Counted from the stretch's first letter, positions 46,399-55,737 are shown. The stretch: DNA of 64,000 bases from Companilactobacillus formosensis (GCF_005405305.1 NZ_BJDU01000011.1:1-64000); one strand, 5' to 3'. Made by a program: numbers and translations. The notes: generated by a model from the letters alone, not told the origin.

Positions 46399-47679
46399 GT
46401 GCAAGAAAAATTTGAAAAAAAATTAACGCCGCTAGCTAATAAATTAGCAGAAAACGTCGTTTTAAAGTCGTTACGTGATGGCTTTTTGATTATTACGCCA
46501 TTAATTATAGTTATTTCAATATTTTTATTGATTGGTAATTTTCCAATTCCAGGTTGGACGAAGTTTTGGACTGGAATCTTTGGTCACAAGTGGATTGAAT
46601 GGTTTAGTGCAATTTCAGGATCGGTTTTTAATTTTACCGGCTTGTTATCGTGCTTTGGAATTTCTTATGCTTATGGAAAAAATCGAGGATTAGTACCGGT
46701 CCACGCTACAGCGGTCGCCTTAGTTTCATTTTTTATTTTAATGCCGATGACTGTAACCTTAGGCCAGCAAGAAATTGGAGCTGTTAAAACTTTGTATCTT
46801 GGACCTAATGGGATCTTCTTGGGTCTTTTTACAGCTTTGGTCAGTGTTGAATTGTTTAGATTTGCTAAAAAGCGTAATTGGACTATTAAAATGCCAAAAG
46901 GTGTACCAGATATGGTCCGGGAATCATTTGATGTTCTATTGCCGAGTGGTTTTGTGATTTTAATTTTCTTTTTGATTAGAATTTTCTTTAGTTTAACAAC
47001 TATGGGAACCGCCTATAATTTTATTTATACACTTTTGCAAGCACCATTAAAGCACGTTGGAAATTCATTAGGTTCAGTTTTTTTGTATATTTTCATCGCC
47101 TCAATTTTGTGGTGCTTTGGAATTAATGGACCGTCTGTTGTCAATAGCGTGTGGTCGCCGATTTTCTTTGTTTTGAGTCAAGATAATTTAAAGGCTTTTC
47201 AAACTGGTCATCCGTTGCCACACATTTACACTGAACAGTTTATTGAAGATTTTGCAACATATGGTGGTGGCGGTAGTGTCTTGTCACTAATCATTGTGAT
47301 GGTGTTTGTATGTAAATCTAAACGGATCAATGAATTAGGTAAATTGACGATTATCCCTAGTATTTTTGGAATTGGTGAACCACTTATTTATGGGCTACCG
47401 GTCGTTTTAAATCCAATTATCGCAATACCGTTTATAATAACGCCGGTAGTGAACGTTTTATTGTCTGGATTAGCATTTTCGACTCATTTGGTACCATATA
47501 CTAATGGCGTTATGCTGCCATGGACTACGCCACCAATTATTTCGGGCTGGTTGACAACTGGTAGCTGGCGCGGTGCTGCATTACAAATTATTGAGATTAT
47601 TATTGGCATTATGATCTATTTACCATTTATAAAAATGTTAGATAAAAGGTATTTACAAGATGAAGCAACTGCTGAATAG
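46399..47679 (+). CDS. PTS lactose/cellobiose-family EIIC (orphan)
   Basis: A 426-residue membrane permease of the Lac/Cel family, with LKSLRDGFLIITPLII at the start and GIGEPLIYGLPVVLNPIIAIPFI in the sugar site. No fused or adjacent IIA or IIB; it may use the IIA and IIB proteins of other operons here. Start is GTG 46399, about 7 bases after GGGGGAG. The terminator's 5' arm lies in its last codons. Confidence 0.9.
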   Translation: MQEKFEKKLTPLANKLAENVVLKSLRDGFLIITPLIIVISIFLLIGNFPIPGWTKFWTGIFGHKWIEWFSAISGSVFNFTGLLSCFGISYAYGKNRGLVPVHATAVALVSFFILMPMTVTLGQQEIGAVKTLYLGPNGIFLGLFTALVSVELFRFAKKRNWTIKMPKGVPDMVRESFDVLLPSGFVILIFFLIRIFFSLTTMGTAYNFIYTLLQAPLKHVGNSLGSVFLYIFIASILWCFGINGPSVVNSVWSPIFFVLSQDNLKAFQTGHPLPHIYTEQFIEDFATYGGGGSVLSLIIVMVFVCKSKRINELGKLTIIPSIFGIGEPLIYGLPVVLNPIIAIPFIITPVVNVLLSGLAFSTHLVPYTNGVMLPWTTPPIISGWLTTGSWRGAALQIIEIIIGIMIYLPFIKMLDKRYLQDEATAE

Positions 47680-47694
47680 ACGGTTGCTTTTTTT
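47663..47694 (+). terminator. Terminator after the orphan IIC gene
   Basis: AAGCAACTG pairs with CGGTTGCTT (one G-U), then T7. The 5' arm overlaps the end of the gene. Confidence 0.78.
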
Positions 47695-47703
47695 GTACAT
47701 GAT

Positions 47704-47717
47704 TGAAAGCGCTTAAA
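47704..47717. promoter_or_regulatory. Near-consensus cre site before the HAD gene
   Basis: TGAAAGCGCTTAAA matches the cre consensus except position 13. It lies 40 bases before the HAD start. Confidence 0.5.
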
Positions 47718-47757
47718 TTTTAAGCTAATATCAGTAATAAACACGAGGAGGATAGCT

Positions 47758-48576
47758 ATGTCAAAAATTAAATTAGTTGCAATGGATATTGATGATACTT
47801 TGTTGGATGATAAGAAGAATATTTCTTCACAAAATAAAATGGCCATTCAGAGCGCACTTAATAATGGGGTCAAGGTAGTACTGAGTTCTGGAAGAACCTT
47901 TAATGGAATGATTGAATATTTGAATGAATTAGAAATTAAAGGCGATGATCAATTTGTAATTATTGACGGTGGTGGTGTCGTTCAAACAGTAGCAGGTCAT
48001 ATTATTTATCAACAAACTTTGTCCAATGCTGCTTATCGTAAGATTGATAAATATGTGGTTGATAACGGACTACATTACAATGCAGTGGACGTTGAAGGAA
48101 ATACTTATACGAGTAATCGAGATTTTATTGATAAATATACTGTTTTACAAGCATTTGAAAATAATAAAGGTTTAATTATTAAAAGTCCTAGTGAATTGCC
48201 TAATGATTTTGAGATAGTCAAAGCCATTTTAAATGAAGATGGGGATAAATTGGATGCTATTACACCCGAAGTTAATCGTATTTTTGGCAAAGATCATTAT
48301 GTGGTAAGAACAGATGTTGGATTTTTGGAAATTATGCCACAACATGTCGATAAAGGGAATGCTTTACTACACTTGGCTGAGTATTTAGGAATTGGTATAG
48401 ATGACACTTTAGCAATTGGTGATGGAGCAAATGATATCCCAATGTTAGAGCAAGCTGGTGTGGCCGTAGTGATGGAAAATGCGGATGATTCAATAAAAAA
48501 GTTGGCTGATTTTGTTACTAAAAATAATAACGAAAGTGGCATAGCAACAGCGTTTGAGAAGTATGTTTTAAAATGA
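47758..48576 (+). CDS. Cof-type HAD phosphatase
   Basis: A 272-residue class IIB HAD phosphatase. Motif I AMDIDDTLLDD, motif II SSGRT, motif III Lys in VDKGNALLHL and motif IV GDGANDIPMLEQAGVAV are intact. ATG 47758 follows GAGGAGGA. It is similar to the HAD protein at 53885 (shared NGL-HYN-VD-G-TYTS-N and DKYT-LQA-EN segments), consistent with duplication of this region. Sugar-phosphate dephosphorylation is likely. Confidence 0.88.
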   Translation: MSKIKLVAMDIDDTLLDDKKNISSQNKMAIQSALNNGVKVVLSSGRTFNGMIEYLNELEIKGDDQFVIIDGGGVVQTVAGHIIYQQTLSNAAYRKIDKYVVDNGLHYNAVDVEGNTYTSNRDFIDKYTVLQAFENNKGLIIKSPSELPNDFEIVKAILNEDGDKLDAITPEVNRIFGKDHYVVRTDVGFLEIMPQHVDKGNALLHLAEYLGIGIDDTLAIGDGANDIPMLEQAGVAVVMENADDSIKKLADFVTKNNNESGIATAFEKYVLK

Positions 48577-48604
48577 GATAATATTTGATTTAAAAATAAT
48601 TAAC

Positions 48605-48641
48605 TGAAACCGTTTACAAAACATTGTGAATGTTTTATACT
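48605..48641 (+). promoter_or_regulatory. cre-overlapped promoter of the lac-type PTS operon
   Basis: TGAAACCGTTTACA (48605-48618) is a perfect cre. Its last six bases are the -35 box TTTACA (48613-48618), followed by 17 bases and TATACT (48636-48641). CcpA bound here would block RNA polymerase. Confidence 0.78.
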
Positions 48642-48673
48642 AACTTGTGTTGAAAGAAAAAATATATTTTTAG

Positions 48674-48775
48674 TGAATTGTTACTATTAAATTAGGCGAG
48701 ATCACTTAACGAATTTTTAAATGGATACTCTATTGGGGGTATTGTTTGAAAAATCGTTAGTGGTCTCTTTTTTTG
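48674..48775 (+). promoter_or_regulatory. LicT/BglG RAT antiterminator and overlapping terminator 1
   Basis: The RAT sequence GTTACTATTAAATTAGGCGAG lies within 48674-48704 (matches the known RAT pattern with GGCGAGA). Its end overlaps the 5' arm of a terminator: GAGATCACTTAACGA pairs with TCGTTAGTGGTCTC (48753-48767), then T7. A LicT-type protein should bind the RAT and open transcription of licT, IIA, IICB and lacG when the sugar is present. Confidence 0.85.
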
Positions 48776-48794
48776 TTAGAAAGGGGGGAATGAA

Positions 48795-49646
48795 ATGGTA
48801 GAGATTGCCCAAGTCTTTAACAACAACAGTGCGTTAGTCAACCTAGGGGACCATCGTCAAGCAATTGTGAAAGGCAAAGGAATCGCTTTTAGAAGAACAA
48901 AGGGAAATGAAATTGATTCGAGCAAGGTGGAAAAGATATTTTATCTCAATACCAAAACGGCGCAAGAAAATCTATATTTTCTAATTAAAGATATTCCAAT
49001 TGATATAGTTACTACTACTTACGAAATAATTGATTATGCAATCAAAAAATTTGATTATAATGTTTTGGATTATGCATATATAACTTTAGGAGATCATATA
49101 TTTGGATCATATCAGCGTATTTTGTCACATACATATCAGGAAAGTTTAATTCCAGATATGAGTAATCAATATCCAATTGAATATTTAATTTCACATCACG
49201 CATTGAATATTATTTATAAAAATTTGCATGTGAAATTTCCCGAATCTGAGACTAAAAGTATTGCTCTACATTTCATAAATGCCAAGGGTGCTGAAAATCA
49301 AAAGAGTGACTTAAAAGAAGATACTACGAAAGAAATAAATCAAATTGTTAAATCAATTTTGAATGCAAATAATATTTTTCGTATTGATGCAAATAGTAAC
49401 TATTTTGATAGATTTATGATTCACCTCCAGTATTTAGCGGGACGTCTTAATGATAGTGATGATGATGATAAAGAATTTAGCAAGAATCTTGAGAAAGAAA
49501 TGAGAAATTCATATCCGGAATCATTTAAGATAGCTAAAGAAATTTACGATTCATTACAATCACAGTTAAGTGTCGAACTTAATAGTAACGAACTGTTATA
49601 TTTTATTATTCATATTCAACGATTAATTCAAGAAAAATCTAATTAG
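48795..49646 (+). CDS. LicT/BglG-family transcriptional antiterminator (copy 1)
   Basis: A 283-residue antiterminator: N-terminal RNA-binding CAT domain (about 1-57; QVFNNNSALVNLGDHRQAIVKGKGIAF), then two PRD domains (about 70-170 and 175-280) with conserved His residues in YITLGDHIFG, IALHFINAKG, MIHLQYLAGR and FIIHIQRL. It lies directly behind its own RAT and ahead of IIA, IICB and lacG, so it probably regulates itself. The PRD histidines allow PTS phosphorylation control. ATG 48795 follows AAGGGGGG. Confidence 0.92.
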   Translation: MVEIAQVFNNNSALVNLGDHRQAIVKGKGIAFRRTKGNEIDSSKVEKIFYLNTKTAQENLYFLIKDIPIDIVTTTYEIIDYAIKKFDYNVLDYAYITLGDHIFGSYQRILSHTYQESLIPDMSNQYPIEYLISHHALNIIYKNLHVKFPESETKSIALHFINAKGAENQKSDLKEDTTKEINQIVKSILNANNIFRIDANSNYFDRFMIHLQYLAGRLNDSDDDDKEFSKNLEKEMRNSYPESFKIAKEIYDSLQSQLSVELNSNELLYFIIHIQRLIQEKSN

Positions 49647-49658
49647 GAGGGGTTAGTT

Positions 49659-50009
49659 ATGGCAGTAACAAAAGAAGATATTTCAATGACTGGTTTTGCA
49701 ATTGTTGCTTATGCCGGTGATGCCAAAACTGCTTTACTTAAGGCTTTAGATAATGCTCGAGAAGGAAAAATTGAAGAAGCCAAAAAATTAGTGGAAGAAG
49801 CAAATCAATCTATTGTTGATGCACATAATGAGCAAACCAAACTACTTGCTAATGAAGCCGGTGGTATGGATATGGATGTTACTTTCATTATGGTTCATGG
49901 TCAAGATACATTGATGACAACAATGATGTTGATGGATCAATGTAAATTCTTCATTGATGAATATGAAAGAATCAACAAGATTGAGAGTAGATTAGATATT
50001 AAAAAATAA
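49659..50009 (+). CDS. lacF: PTS lactose-type EIIA (copy 1)
   Basis: A 116-residue EIIA of the lactose class; phosphorylation site His80 in FIMVHGQDTLM, with the metal-linked helix ANEAGGMDMDVT. About 90 percent identical to the copy at 53451 (11 differences of 116 by my count). ATG 49659 follows AGGAGGGG. It lies between licT and the IICB gene, in operon. Confidence 0.93.
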   Translation: MAVTKEDISMTGFAIVAYAGDAKTALLKALDNAREGKIEEAKKLVEEANQSIVDAHNEQTKLLANEAGGMDMDVTFIMVHGQDTLMTTMMLMDQCKFFIDEYERINKIESRLDIKK

Positions 50010-50027
50010 TAATAGGGGGAAAGTATT

Positions 50028-51755
50028 ATGAGTAGTGATAGCGCTAGTAGTAATGGTATTTTTGATAAATTAAAACCCGCTTTTGAAGCGATTGCTGCTA
50101 ACAGATATGTTTCTGCAATTCGTGATGGGTTTATTGCTTGTATGCCAATTATCATCTTCTCCAGTATTTTTATGATGATTGCATACGTTCCAAATGCTTG
50201 GGGGTTCTATTGGCCCACTAAGGTTACTAATATTATTTTGATTGCTTACAATTATTCAATGGGTCTATTGGCATTGTTCGTTGCTGGTACTACAGCTAAG
50301 AACTTAACTGATAGTAAAAACTTGGATTTGCCTAAGACGAATCAAGTTAACCCAGTTTCTGTAATTATTGCTTCAGAAATTGCATTTATTATCCTTTCAA
50401 TCATTCCTTTGAAGACAGGTAATGATTTAACTTACATGGGTACTCAAGGTTTGATTTGTGCTTATATTGTTGGTTTGATTGTTCCAAATATTTATTATAT
50501 TTGTATTAAAAACAATGTAACAATTAAGTTACCTCCACAAGTACCACAAAATATTTCTCAAACATTTAAAGATCTTATTCCTATGGCTTCAGCTGTAACA
50601 ATTTTCTGGTTGTTCGGTGTTGCTTTCAAAGCCGCAACAGGAACGATTCTTCCTCGTTGGATTATTCAAGTATTATCACCACTATTCCAAGCTAGTGATT
50701 CCTATATTGGACTTTCAATTATTGCCGGAGCTATGGCTTTCTTCTGGTTCTGTGGTGTTCAAGGTCCATCAATTGTTCAACCTGCTGTTGTTCCAATTAT
50801 GATTGCTAATACTGCACAAAACTTACAACAATATCAAGCTGGTGCACATGCATCACACGTTTTAGCAATGAATACAATGGATTACGTTATGAACTTTGGT
50901 GGTACTGGTTCAACTTTCGTTGTTGCCTTTATCATGTTGTTTGCAGCACGTTCAGCTCAATTAAAAGCTGTTGGTAAGGCTGCCTTTATTCCAGGATCAT
51001 TCTCAGTTAATGAACCTGTATTATTCGGTATGCCTATTATCATGAACCCTATGTTCTTTGTTCCATTCTTATTAACACCTATTGCTAATATTTGTATGTT
51101 CAAGTTCTTTGTTAACGTATTAGGTATGAATAGTTTCATGTTCACTATGCCATGGACGGTTCCAGCTCCTATTGGTATCTTGATTTCAAGTAGTTTTGCC
51201 CCATTAGCGTTTGTTTATGTTCTATTGGCATTGGTAGTAGATATTTTAATTTACTTCCCATTCATCCGTACATATGACAGTACATTGCTTGCTCAAGAAA
51301 AAGCTAAAGAAGCTGAAATGGATAATAATGATGCCTCTGTTGCTGTTGAAGGTGGAAATGATGCCTCTGGTGCTCAAGTAGCAATGTCTTCAGACAATAA
51401 AGATGCTGTTCCATCTGCTGATGCAAAAGATTACTTCAAGAATAACGAAGTCGATGTCTTAGTTCTATGTGCTGGTGGTGGTACCTCTGGTATTTTAGCT
51501 AATGCATTGAATAAGTTATCCAAAGAGCAAGATTTGAAACTATCGGCAACTGCTCGTGCTTATGGTCAAGATATGGATCTAATTCAGGACATGGATATGG
51601 TCATCTTGGCTCCACAAATGGAAAGTATGAAAGGTAATTTGAAGAAAATTACTGATAAATATGGTGTCAAACTAGTTACAACAACTGGTAGACAATATAT
51701 TGATTTAACTAATAATGGAGACAAAGCTTTGAACTTTGTTGAAACCAACTTGTAA
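50028..51755 (+). CDS. lacE: PTS lactose-specific EIICB (fused)
   Basis: A 575-residue protein with an N-terminal EIIC membrane domain (about 1-425) and a C-terminal EIIB domain (about 475-575). The IIC shows VSAIRDGFIACMPIIIFSSIF and VNEPVLFGMPIIMNP. The IIB phosphocysteine lies in VLCAGGGTSGILANAL. An Ala/Asp/Ser-rich linker joins the two. Lactose or a related beta-galactoside is the likely sugar, supported by LacG next door. Confidence 0.93.
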   Translation: MSSDSASSNGIFDKLKPAFEAIAANRYVSAIRDGFIACMPIIIFSSIFMMIAYVPNAWGFYWPTKVTNIILIAYNYSMGLLALFVAGTTAKNLTDSKNLDLPKTNQVNPVSVIIASEIAFIILSIIPLKTGNDLTYMGTQGLICAYIVGLIVPNIYYICIKNNVTIKLPPQVPQNISQTFKDLIPMASAVTIFWLFGVAFKAATGTILPRWIIQVLSPLFQASDSYIGLSIIAGAMAFFWFCGVQGPSIVQPAVVPIMIANTAQNLQQYQAGAHASHVLAMNTMDYVMNFGGTGSTFVVAFIMLFAARSAQLKAVGKAAFIPGSFSVNEPVLFGMPIIMNPMFFVPFLLTPIANICMFKFFVNVLGMNSFMFTMPWTVPAPIGILISSSFAPLAFVYVLLALVVDILIYFPFIRTYDSTLLAQEKAKEAEMDNNDASVAVEGGNDASGAQVAMSSDNKDAVPSADAKDYFKNNEVDVLVLCAGGGTSGILANALNKLSKEQDLKLSATARAYGQDMDLIQDMDMVILAPQMESMKGNLKKITDKYGVKLVTTTGRQYIDLTNNGDKALNFVETNL

Positions 51756-51781
51756 TTTAACTTTTGAGGAGGATATATTCT

Positions 51782-53206
51782 ATGAGTAAGACATTACCAA
51801 AAGATTTCCTAATGGGTGGTGCCAGTGCTGCTTATCAAGTCGAGGGTGCGACTAAGGAAGATGGAAAAGGAAGAGTTCTTTGGGATGACTTTCTTGAAAA
51901 GCAAGGACGTTTCAGTCCAGACCCTGCAGCTGACTTTTACCATCGATATGATGAGGATTTAACATTGTCAGAAAAATTTGGAGTACAAGCAATTCGTGTT
52001 TCCATTGCTTGGTCAAGAATTTTTCCAGATGGTGCTGGAAAGGTTGAGCAACGAGGAGTTGATTATTACCACCGTTTGTTTGCTTCTTGCGCCAAACATA
52101 ATGTCATACCGTTTGTTACACTACATCATTTTGACACACCTGAGAGATTACATAATGAGGGTGACTGGTTAAGTCAAGAAATGCTTGATGATTTTGTTGA
52201 ATATGCTAAGTTCTGCTTTAATGAATTTAAAGAAGTTAAATATTGGATTACAATTAATGAGCCAACTTCTATGGCCGTTCAACAATATACTAGCGGAACA
52301 TTTCCACCAGCAGAAAGTGGTCGTTTTGATAAGACTTTCCAAGCTGAACATAATCAAATGGTAGCGCACGCAAAGATTGTTAACTTATATAAGTCAATGA
52401 ATCTTGGTGGAGAAATTGGAATTGTTCATGCTTTGCAAACTGTCTATCCATATAGTGATACTCCGGGTGATAAGCATGCTGCTGATTTACAGGACGCCTT
52501 AGAAAATAGACTATATTTGGACGGTACTTTAGCTGGTGAGTACCATAAGGAAACTTTGTCTTTGGTCAAAGAAATTTTGGACGCCAATGACCAACCAATG
52601 TTTAAGTACACTGATGAAGAATTAGCTGAATTAAGAAAAGCCGCTCATCAACTTGATTTTGTTGGTGTAAATAATTACTTCAGTAAATGGATTCGCGAAT
52701 ACAATGGTGCTTCAGAGACCATTCATAATGGTACAGGTGCTAAAGGTACATCGGTTGCTAGACTACATGGTATTGGAGAAGAAAAGAAGCCAGATGGTAT
52801 TGAAACTACTGATTGGGATTGGTCAATTTATCCAAGAGGGATGCACGATATTTTAATGCGCATTCATAATGATTATCCTTTAGTTCCTGCCATTTATATT
52901 ACTGAAAATGGTATTGGTTTAAAGGAATCATTGCCTGAAAATGCTAATGATGATACAGTTATCGATGATCCTAAGAGAATCGATTATCTTAAGAAATATA
53001 TCGGTGCCGTTGCTGATGCAATAAATGAAGGTGCTAATGTAAAAGGTTACTTTATTTGGTCATTGCAAGATCAATTCTCATGGACAAATGGTTACAGTAA
53101 ACGTTATGGTTTGTTCTTTGTAGATTTCCCAACTCAAAAGAGATATATCAAGAAGAGTGCATATTGGTTTAAAAAACTGAGTGAAACACACGTAATTCCT
53201 GATTAA
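51782..53206 (+). CDS. lacG: 6-phospho-beta-galactosidase LacG (GH1)
   Basis: A 474-residue GH1 enzyme cleaving lactose-6-phosphate and similar phospho-galactosides. It has the LacG-type [22 protein letters not shown] start, acid/base Glu in [10 protein letters not shown] and nucleophile Glu in [11 protein letters not shown] 51782 follows GAGGAGGA; the in-frame start at 51764 lies before the binding site and is rejected. No tagatose-6-phosphate pathway genes (lacABCD) are in the window. Confidence 0.92.
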   Translation: MSKTLPKDFLMGGASAAYQVEGATKEDGKGRVLWDDFLEKQGRFSPDPAADFYHRYDEDLTLSEKFGVQAIRVSIAWSRIFPDGAGKVEQRGVDYYHRLFASCAKHNVIPFVTLHHFDTPERLHNEGDWLSQEMLDDFVEYAKFCFNEFKEVKYWITINEPTSMAVQQYTSGTFPPAESGRFDKTFQAEHNQMVAHAKIVNLYKSMNLGGEIGIVHALQTVYPYSDTPGDKHAADLQDALENRLYLDGTLAGEYHKETLSLVKEILDANDQPMFKYTDEELAELRKAAHQLDFVGVNNYFSKWIREYNGASETIHNGTGAKGTSVARLHGIGEEKKPDGIETTDWDWSIYPRGMHDILMRIHNDYPLVPAIYITENGIGLKESLPENANDDTVIDDPKRIDYLKKYIGAVADAINEGANVKGYFIWSLQDQFSWTNGYSKRYGLFFVDFPTQKRYIKKSAYWFKKLSETHVIPD

Positions 53207-53216
53207 AATTTATAAA

Positions 53217-53248
53217 AAGGTTGAAATGTAAGTTTCAATCTTTTTTTA
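53217..53248 (+). terminator. Terminator of lacG
   Basis: AAAGGTTGAAA pairs with TTTCAATCTTT (one G-U), then T-run. Confidence 0.78.
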
Positions 53249-53258
53249 TTTAATTTTT

Positions 53259-53295
53259 TGTAAACGTTTACAAAAGTGTAATGAAAGTATATACT
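53259..53295 (+). promoter_or_regulatory. Palindromic cre overlapping a promoter
   Basis: TGTAAACGTTTACA (53259-53272) is a fully palindromic perfect cre. TTTACA at its end is the -35, then 17 bases and TATACT (53290-53295). The layout is the same as at 48605-48641. Confidence 0.8.
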
Positions 53296-53321
53296 TATTG
53301 TTATAGAGAAATAGTGATTAG

Positions 53322-53423
53322 TAAGTTGTTACTATTAAATTAGGCGAAATTACTAAACAATGAATGGAAGGATATATTTCATATTCTTGCTTATCATTGT
53401 TTGTAGTTTCGTCTTTTTCTTTT
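53322..53423 (+). promoter_or_regulatory. LicT/BglG RAT antiterminator and overlapping terminator 2
   Basis: GTTACTATTAAATTAGGCGAA (in 53322-53351) repeats the RAT of leader 1 with small changes. The overlapping terminator pairs CGAAATTACTAAACAATGA with TCATTGTTTGTAGTTTCG (53345-53411, one-base differences), then a T-rich tail. It controls the second IIA gene and probably the genes after it. Confidence 0.85.
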
Positions 53424-53450
53424 TAAAAATATAAAATCGAGGTAATAAGG

Positions 53451-53801
53451 ATGGCAGTAACAAAAGAAGAAATATCAATGACAGGATTTGCAATCGTAGC
53501 ATATGCAGGTGATGCAAAAACAGCTTTAATAAAAGCATTGGATAACGCTCGTGAGGGTAAAATTGAAGAAGCAAAAAAGTTAGTAGATGAAGCTAATAAG
53601 TCTATTGTAGATGCACACAATGAACAAACTAAACTATTGGCAAACGAAGCTGGTGGCATGGATATGGATGTAACGTTTATCATGGTACATGGACAAGATA
53701 CTTTAATGAATACAATGATGTTGATGGATCAATGTAAGTTCTTTATTGATGAGTATGATCGTATTAATAAGATTGAGGAAAAATTGGGAATGAATAAATA
53801 A
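53451..53801 (+). CDS. PTS lactose-type EIIA (copy 2)
   Basis: A 116-residue EIIA nearly identical to the one at 49659 and keeping His80 in VHGQDT. Codon choice differs: many A-ending codons (GTA, ACA, GGA, GCA) near the start where copy 1 uses T- or G-ending ones, so the two genes have diverged far more in DNA than in protein. ATG 53451 follows GAGGTAATAAGG. No IIC or IIB follows directly; it probably serves a IIC or IICB encoded elsewhere in the island. Confidence 0.92.
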   Translation: MAVTKEEISMTGFAIVAYAGDAKTALIKALDNAREGKIEEAKKLVDEANKSIVDAHNEQTKLLANEAGGMDMDVTFIMVHGQDTLMNTMMLMDQCKFFIDEYDRINKIEEKLGMNK

Positions 53802-53806
53802 ATTTT

Positions 53807-53847
53807 AGGAACCTCGAGACAATAAAAAAGTCTCAAGGTTCTTTTTT
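53807..53847 (+). terminator. Terminator after the second IIA gene
   Basis: AGGAACCT-GAGAC pairs with GTCTC-AGGTTCTT (one mismatch pair), then T6. Confidence 0.8.
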
Positions 53848-53884
53848 CTATTACAATAGAAAGTAAATAGACAGGAGGATTGTG

Positions 53885-54697
53885 ATGACTTACAAATTAA
53901 TTGCATTAGACATGGATGATACGCTTTTAACATCTCAAAAAACGATATCGGATAAGAATAAAGAAATGATTCAAAAGGCTCTTTCTAAGGGAATCAAAGT
54001 AGTTTTGTGTTCAGGAAGAACTCACAATGCAGTGGTAGATTACGCCAAAGAATTAGGTATCAAAGGTGCTGATCAATATATGATTACTAATGGTGGGGCG
54101 ATTATTGAAAATCTAGAAGGTAAAATTATTTATCAACGGATGATGAGCAATGATTTTTATCGTAAATTTGTGCACTTTATTAAAGAGAATAATCTACATT
54201 ATAATGTTGTTGATAATCAAGGCAGCACATACACTAGTCAAAATGATTGGTTTGATAAATATACTATTATGCAAGCATACGAAAATGATAACGGTTTGTT
54301 TGTCCGCGAACCAGATGATTTACCAAATAATTTTGAAATTACTAAAGCAATCATTAACGGCGATGAGAAGAAATTGGATGATATCACTCCAATGGTCAAT
54401 GACAAATTTGCCAAGGATTATTTCGTAGTAAGGACTGGAGTAGGTTTCCTAGAAATTTTTCCTAAGGACGTTAACAAAGGCAATGCTATCAAAATTTTGG
54501 CCAAAGATTTAAATTTAGATTTGTCTGAAGTAATGGCGATGGGTGATCGTGATAATGATATTCCAATGTTAAAAATAGTTGGTAAAGGAATTGCTATGGA
54601 AAATGGGATGCCAAAAGTAAAGGCAGCCGCTGATTTTGTGACAGCCGACAATAATCATAGTGGAGTAGGTTTAGCAATCGAAAAGTTTGCTTTGTAA
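53885..54697 (+). CDS. Cof-type HAD phosphatase
   Basis: A 270-residue class IIB HAD phosphatase with motif I LDMDDTLLTS, SGRT, DVNKGNAIKIL and GDRDNDIPMLKIVG. ATG 53885 lies 6 bases after AGGAGG; GTG 53882 is rejected. It is a likely paralogue of the HAD protein at 47758, and both sit beside LicT-controlled PTS genes. Confidence 0.88.
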   Translation: MTYKLIALDMDDTLLTSQKTISDKNKEMIQKALSKGIKVVLCSGRTHNAVVDYAKELGIKGADQYMITNGGAIIENLEGKIIYQRMMSNDFYRKFVHFIKENNLHYNVVDNQGSTYTSQNDWFDKYTIMQAYENDNGLFVREPDDLPNNFEITKAIINGDEKKLDDITPMVNDKFAKDYFVVRTGVGFLEIFPKDVNKGNAIKILAKDLNLDLSEVMAMGDRDNDIPMLKIVGKGIAMENGMPKVKAAADFVTADNNHSGVGLAIEKFAL

Positions 54698-54795
54698 AAA
54701 TATAATCTTTTATTAGCATGCGCTTTCATTATTTTGCTTGATTTAACCGCAAACGTCTGAAAGTACTTTATAATTAAAGTTATGAGGAGGGGATT

Positions 54796-55653
54796 ATGCG
54801 ATTACTGATTGAGCAAGTTTTTAATAACAATACAGCTGTCGTTAATTTGGGGGATGACCAACACGCGATAGTTAAAGGCAAAGGGATAGCCTTCAATAAA
54901 TCTAAAAAATCCTTTCTAGATAGTTCCAAAATAGAGAGGATTTTTTATTTGGATTCTGAGGAATCACAAAAGGATTTATATTTTTTATTAAAGGATATCC
55001 CCATCGATGTAGTGACTACGACGTATGAAATAGTCGATTATGCCAAGAAGAAATTCAATTATTCAGTTATGGATTATATCTATATAACGCTCAGTGACCA
55101 CATATTTGGAGCGTACCAGCGTTATAATAATGGACAATATAAGGAAAGCCACATTCCTGATATGAGTGATAATTATTTGGATGAATATTTGATAGCTAGT
55201 AAAGGATTAAGTATCATTAATCATAATTTAAATATTCACTTACCAGACTCAGAAATTAAAAACATAGCGTTACATTTTATCAATGCCAAGACAGATAAAA
55301 AAATTCCAAAGCATAACGATAAAGTTAAAGTGGATTTTGATAAAATTATTAAAAGGGTAATGATTAAAAATAATATTTTCCGAACTAAAAGCAACAGTAA
55401 TTATTATGATCGTTTCATGGTTCATTTACAGTATTTGTCCCAGAGATTGAATAATAAAACTCAAGATACTAATTTTGATAAAAAAATCGAATTAGAAATG
55501 GAAAGAGACTATCCAGGTTCAACGAGTATTGCCAAACAAATTTCATTTGAAATCAAACAAGCAATGGGAGTGGAATTGAGTAGTAAAGAATTGTTGTATT
55601 TTATTATTCATATTCAACGAATCACTCAAGAAGATGGCTTAAATCAAAAATAA
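54796..55653 (+). CDS. LicT/BglG-family transcriptional antiterminator (copy 2)
   Basis: A 285-residue antiterminator with the CAT RNA-binding domain (EQVFNNNTAVVNLGDDQHAIVKGKGIAF) and two PRDs carrying His residues in YITLSDHIFG, IALHFINAKT, MVHLQYLSQR and YFIIHIQRI. It is about 60 percent identical by eye to copy 1. Unlike copy 1 it has no RAT of its own in front. It may act on the RAT at 53322. ATG 54796 follows GAGGAGGGG. Confidence 0.91.
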   Translation: MRLLIEQVFNNNTAVVNLGDDQHAIVKGKGIAFNKSKKSFLDSSKIERIFYLDSEESQKDLYFLLKDIPIDVVTTTYEIVDYAKKKFNYSVMDYIYITLSDHIFGAYQRYNNGQYKESHIPDMSDNYLDEYLIASKGLSIINHNLNIHLPDSEIKNIALHFINAKTDKKIPKHNDKVKVDFDKIIKRVMIKNNIFRTKSNSNYYDRFMVHLQYLSQRLNNKTQDTNFDKKIELEMERDYPGSTSIAKQISFEIKQAMGVELSSKELLYFIIHIQRITQEDGLNQK

Positions 55654-55671
55654 GTAAAATTCTAATAAAGT

Positions 55672-55737
55672 AAGGATTTATTTTTCATAAATGATGCAAT
55701 ACTTGTGTCGATTTATTGGAAATAAGTCCTTTTTTTC
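55672..55737 (+). terminator. Long-loop terminator after licT copy 2
   Basis: AAGGATTTATTT pairs with AAATAAGTCCTT (one G-U) over a 30-base loop, followed by T7. Confidence 0.6.

Noticed and set aside
53353-53683. Minus-strand frames over the second IIA gene
   Set aside because: Antisense shadows of IIA; the plus-strand frame has the conserved His80 and a good leader.
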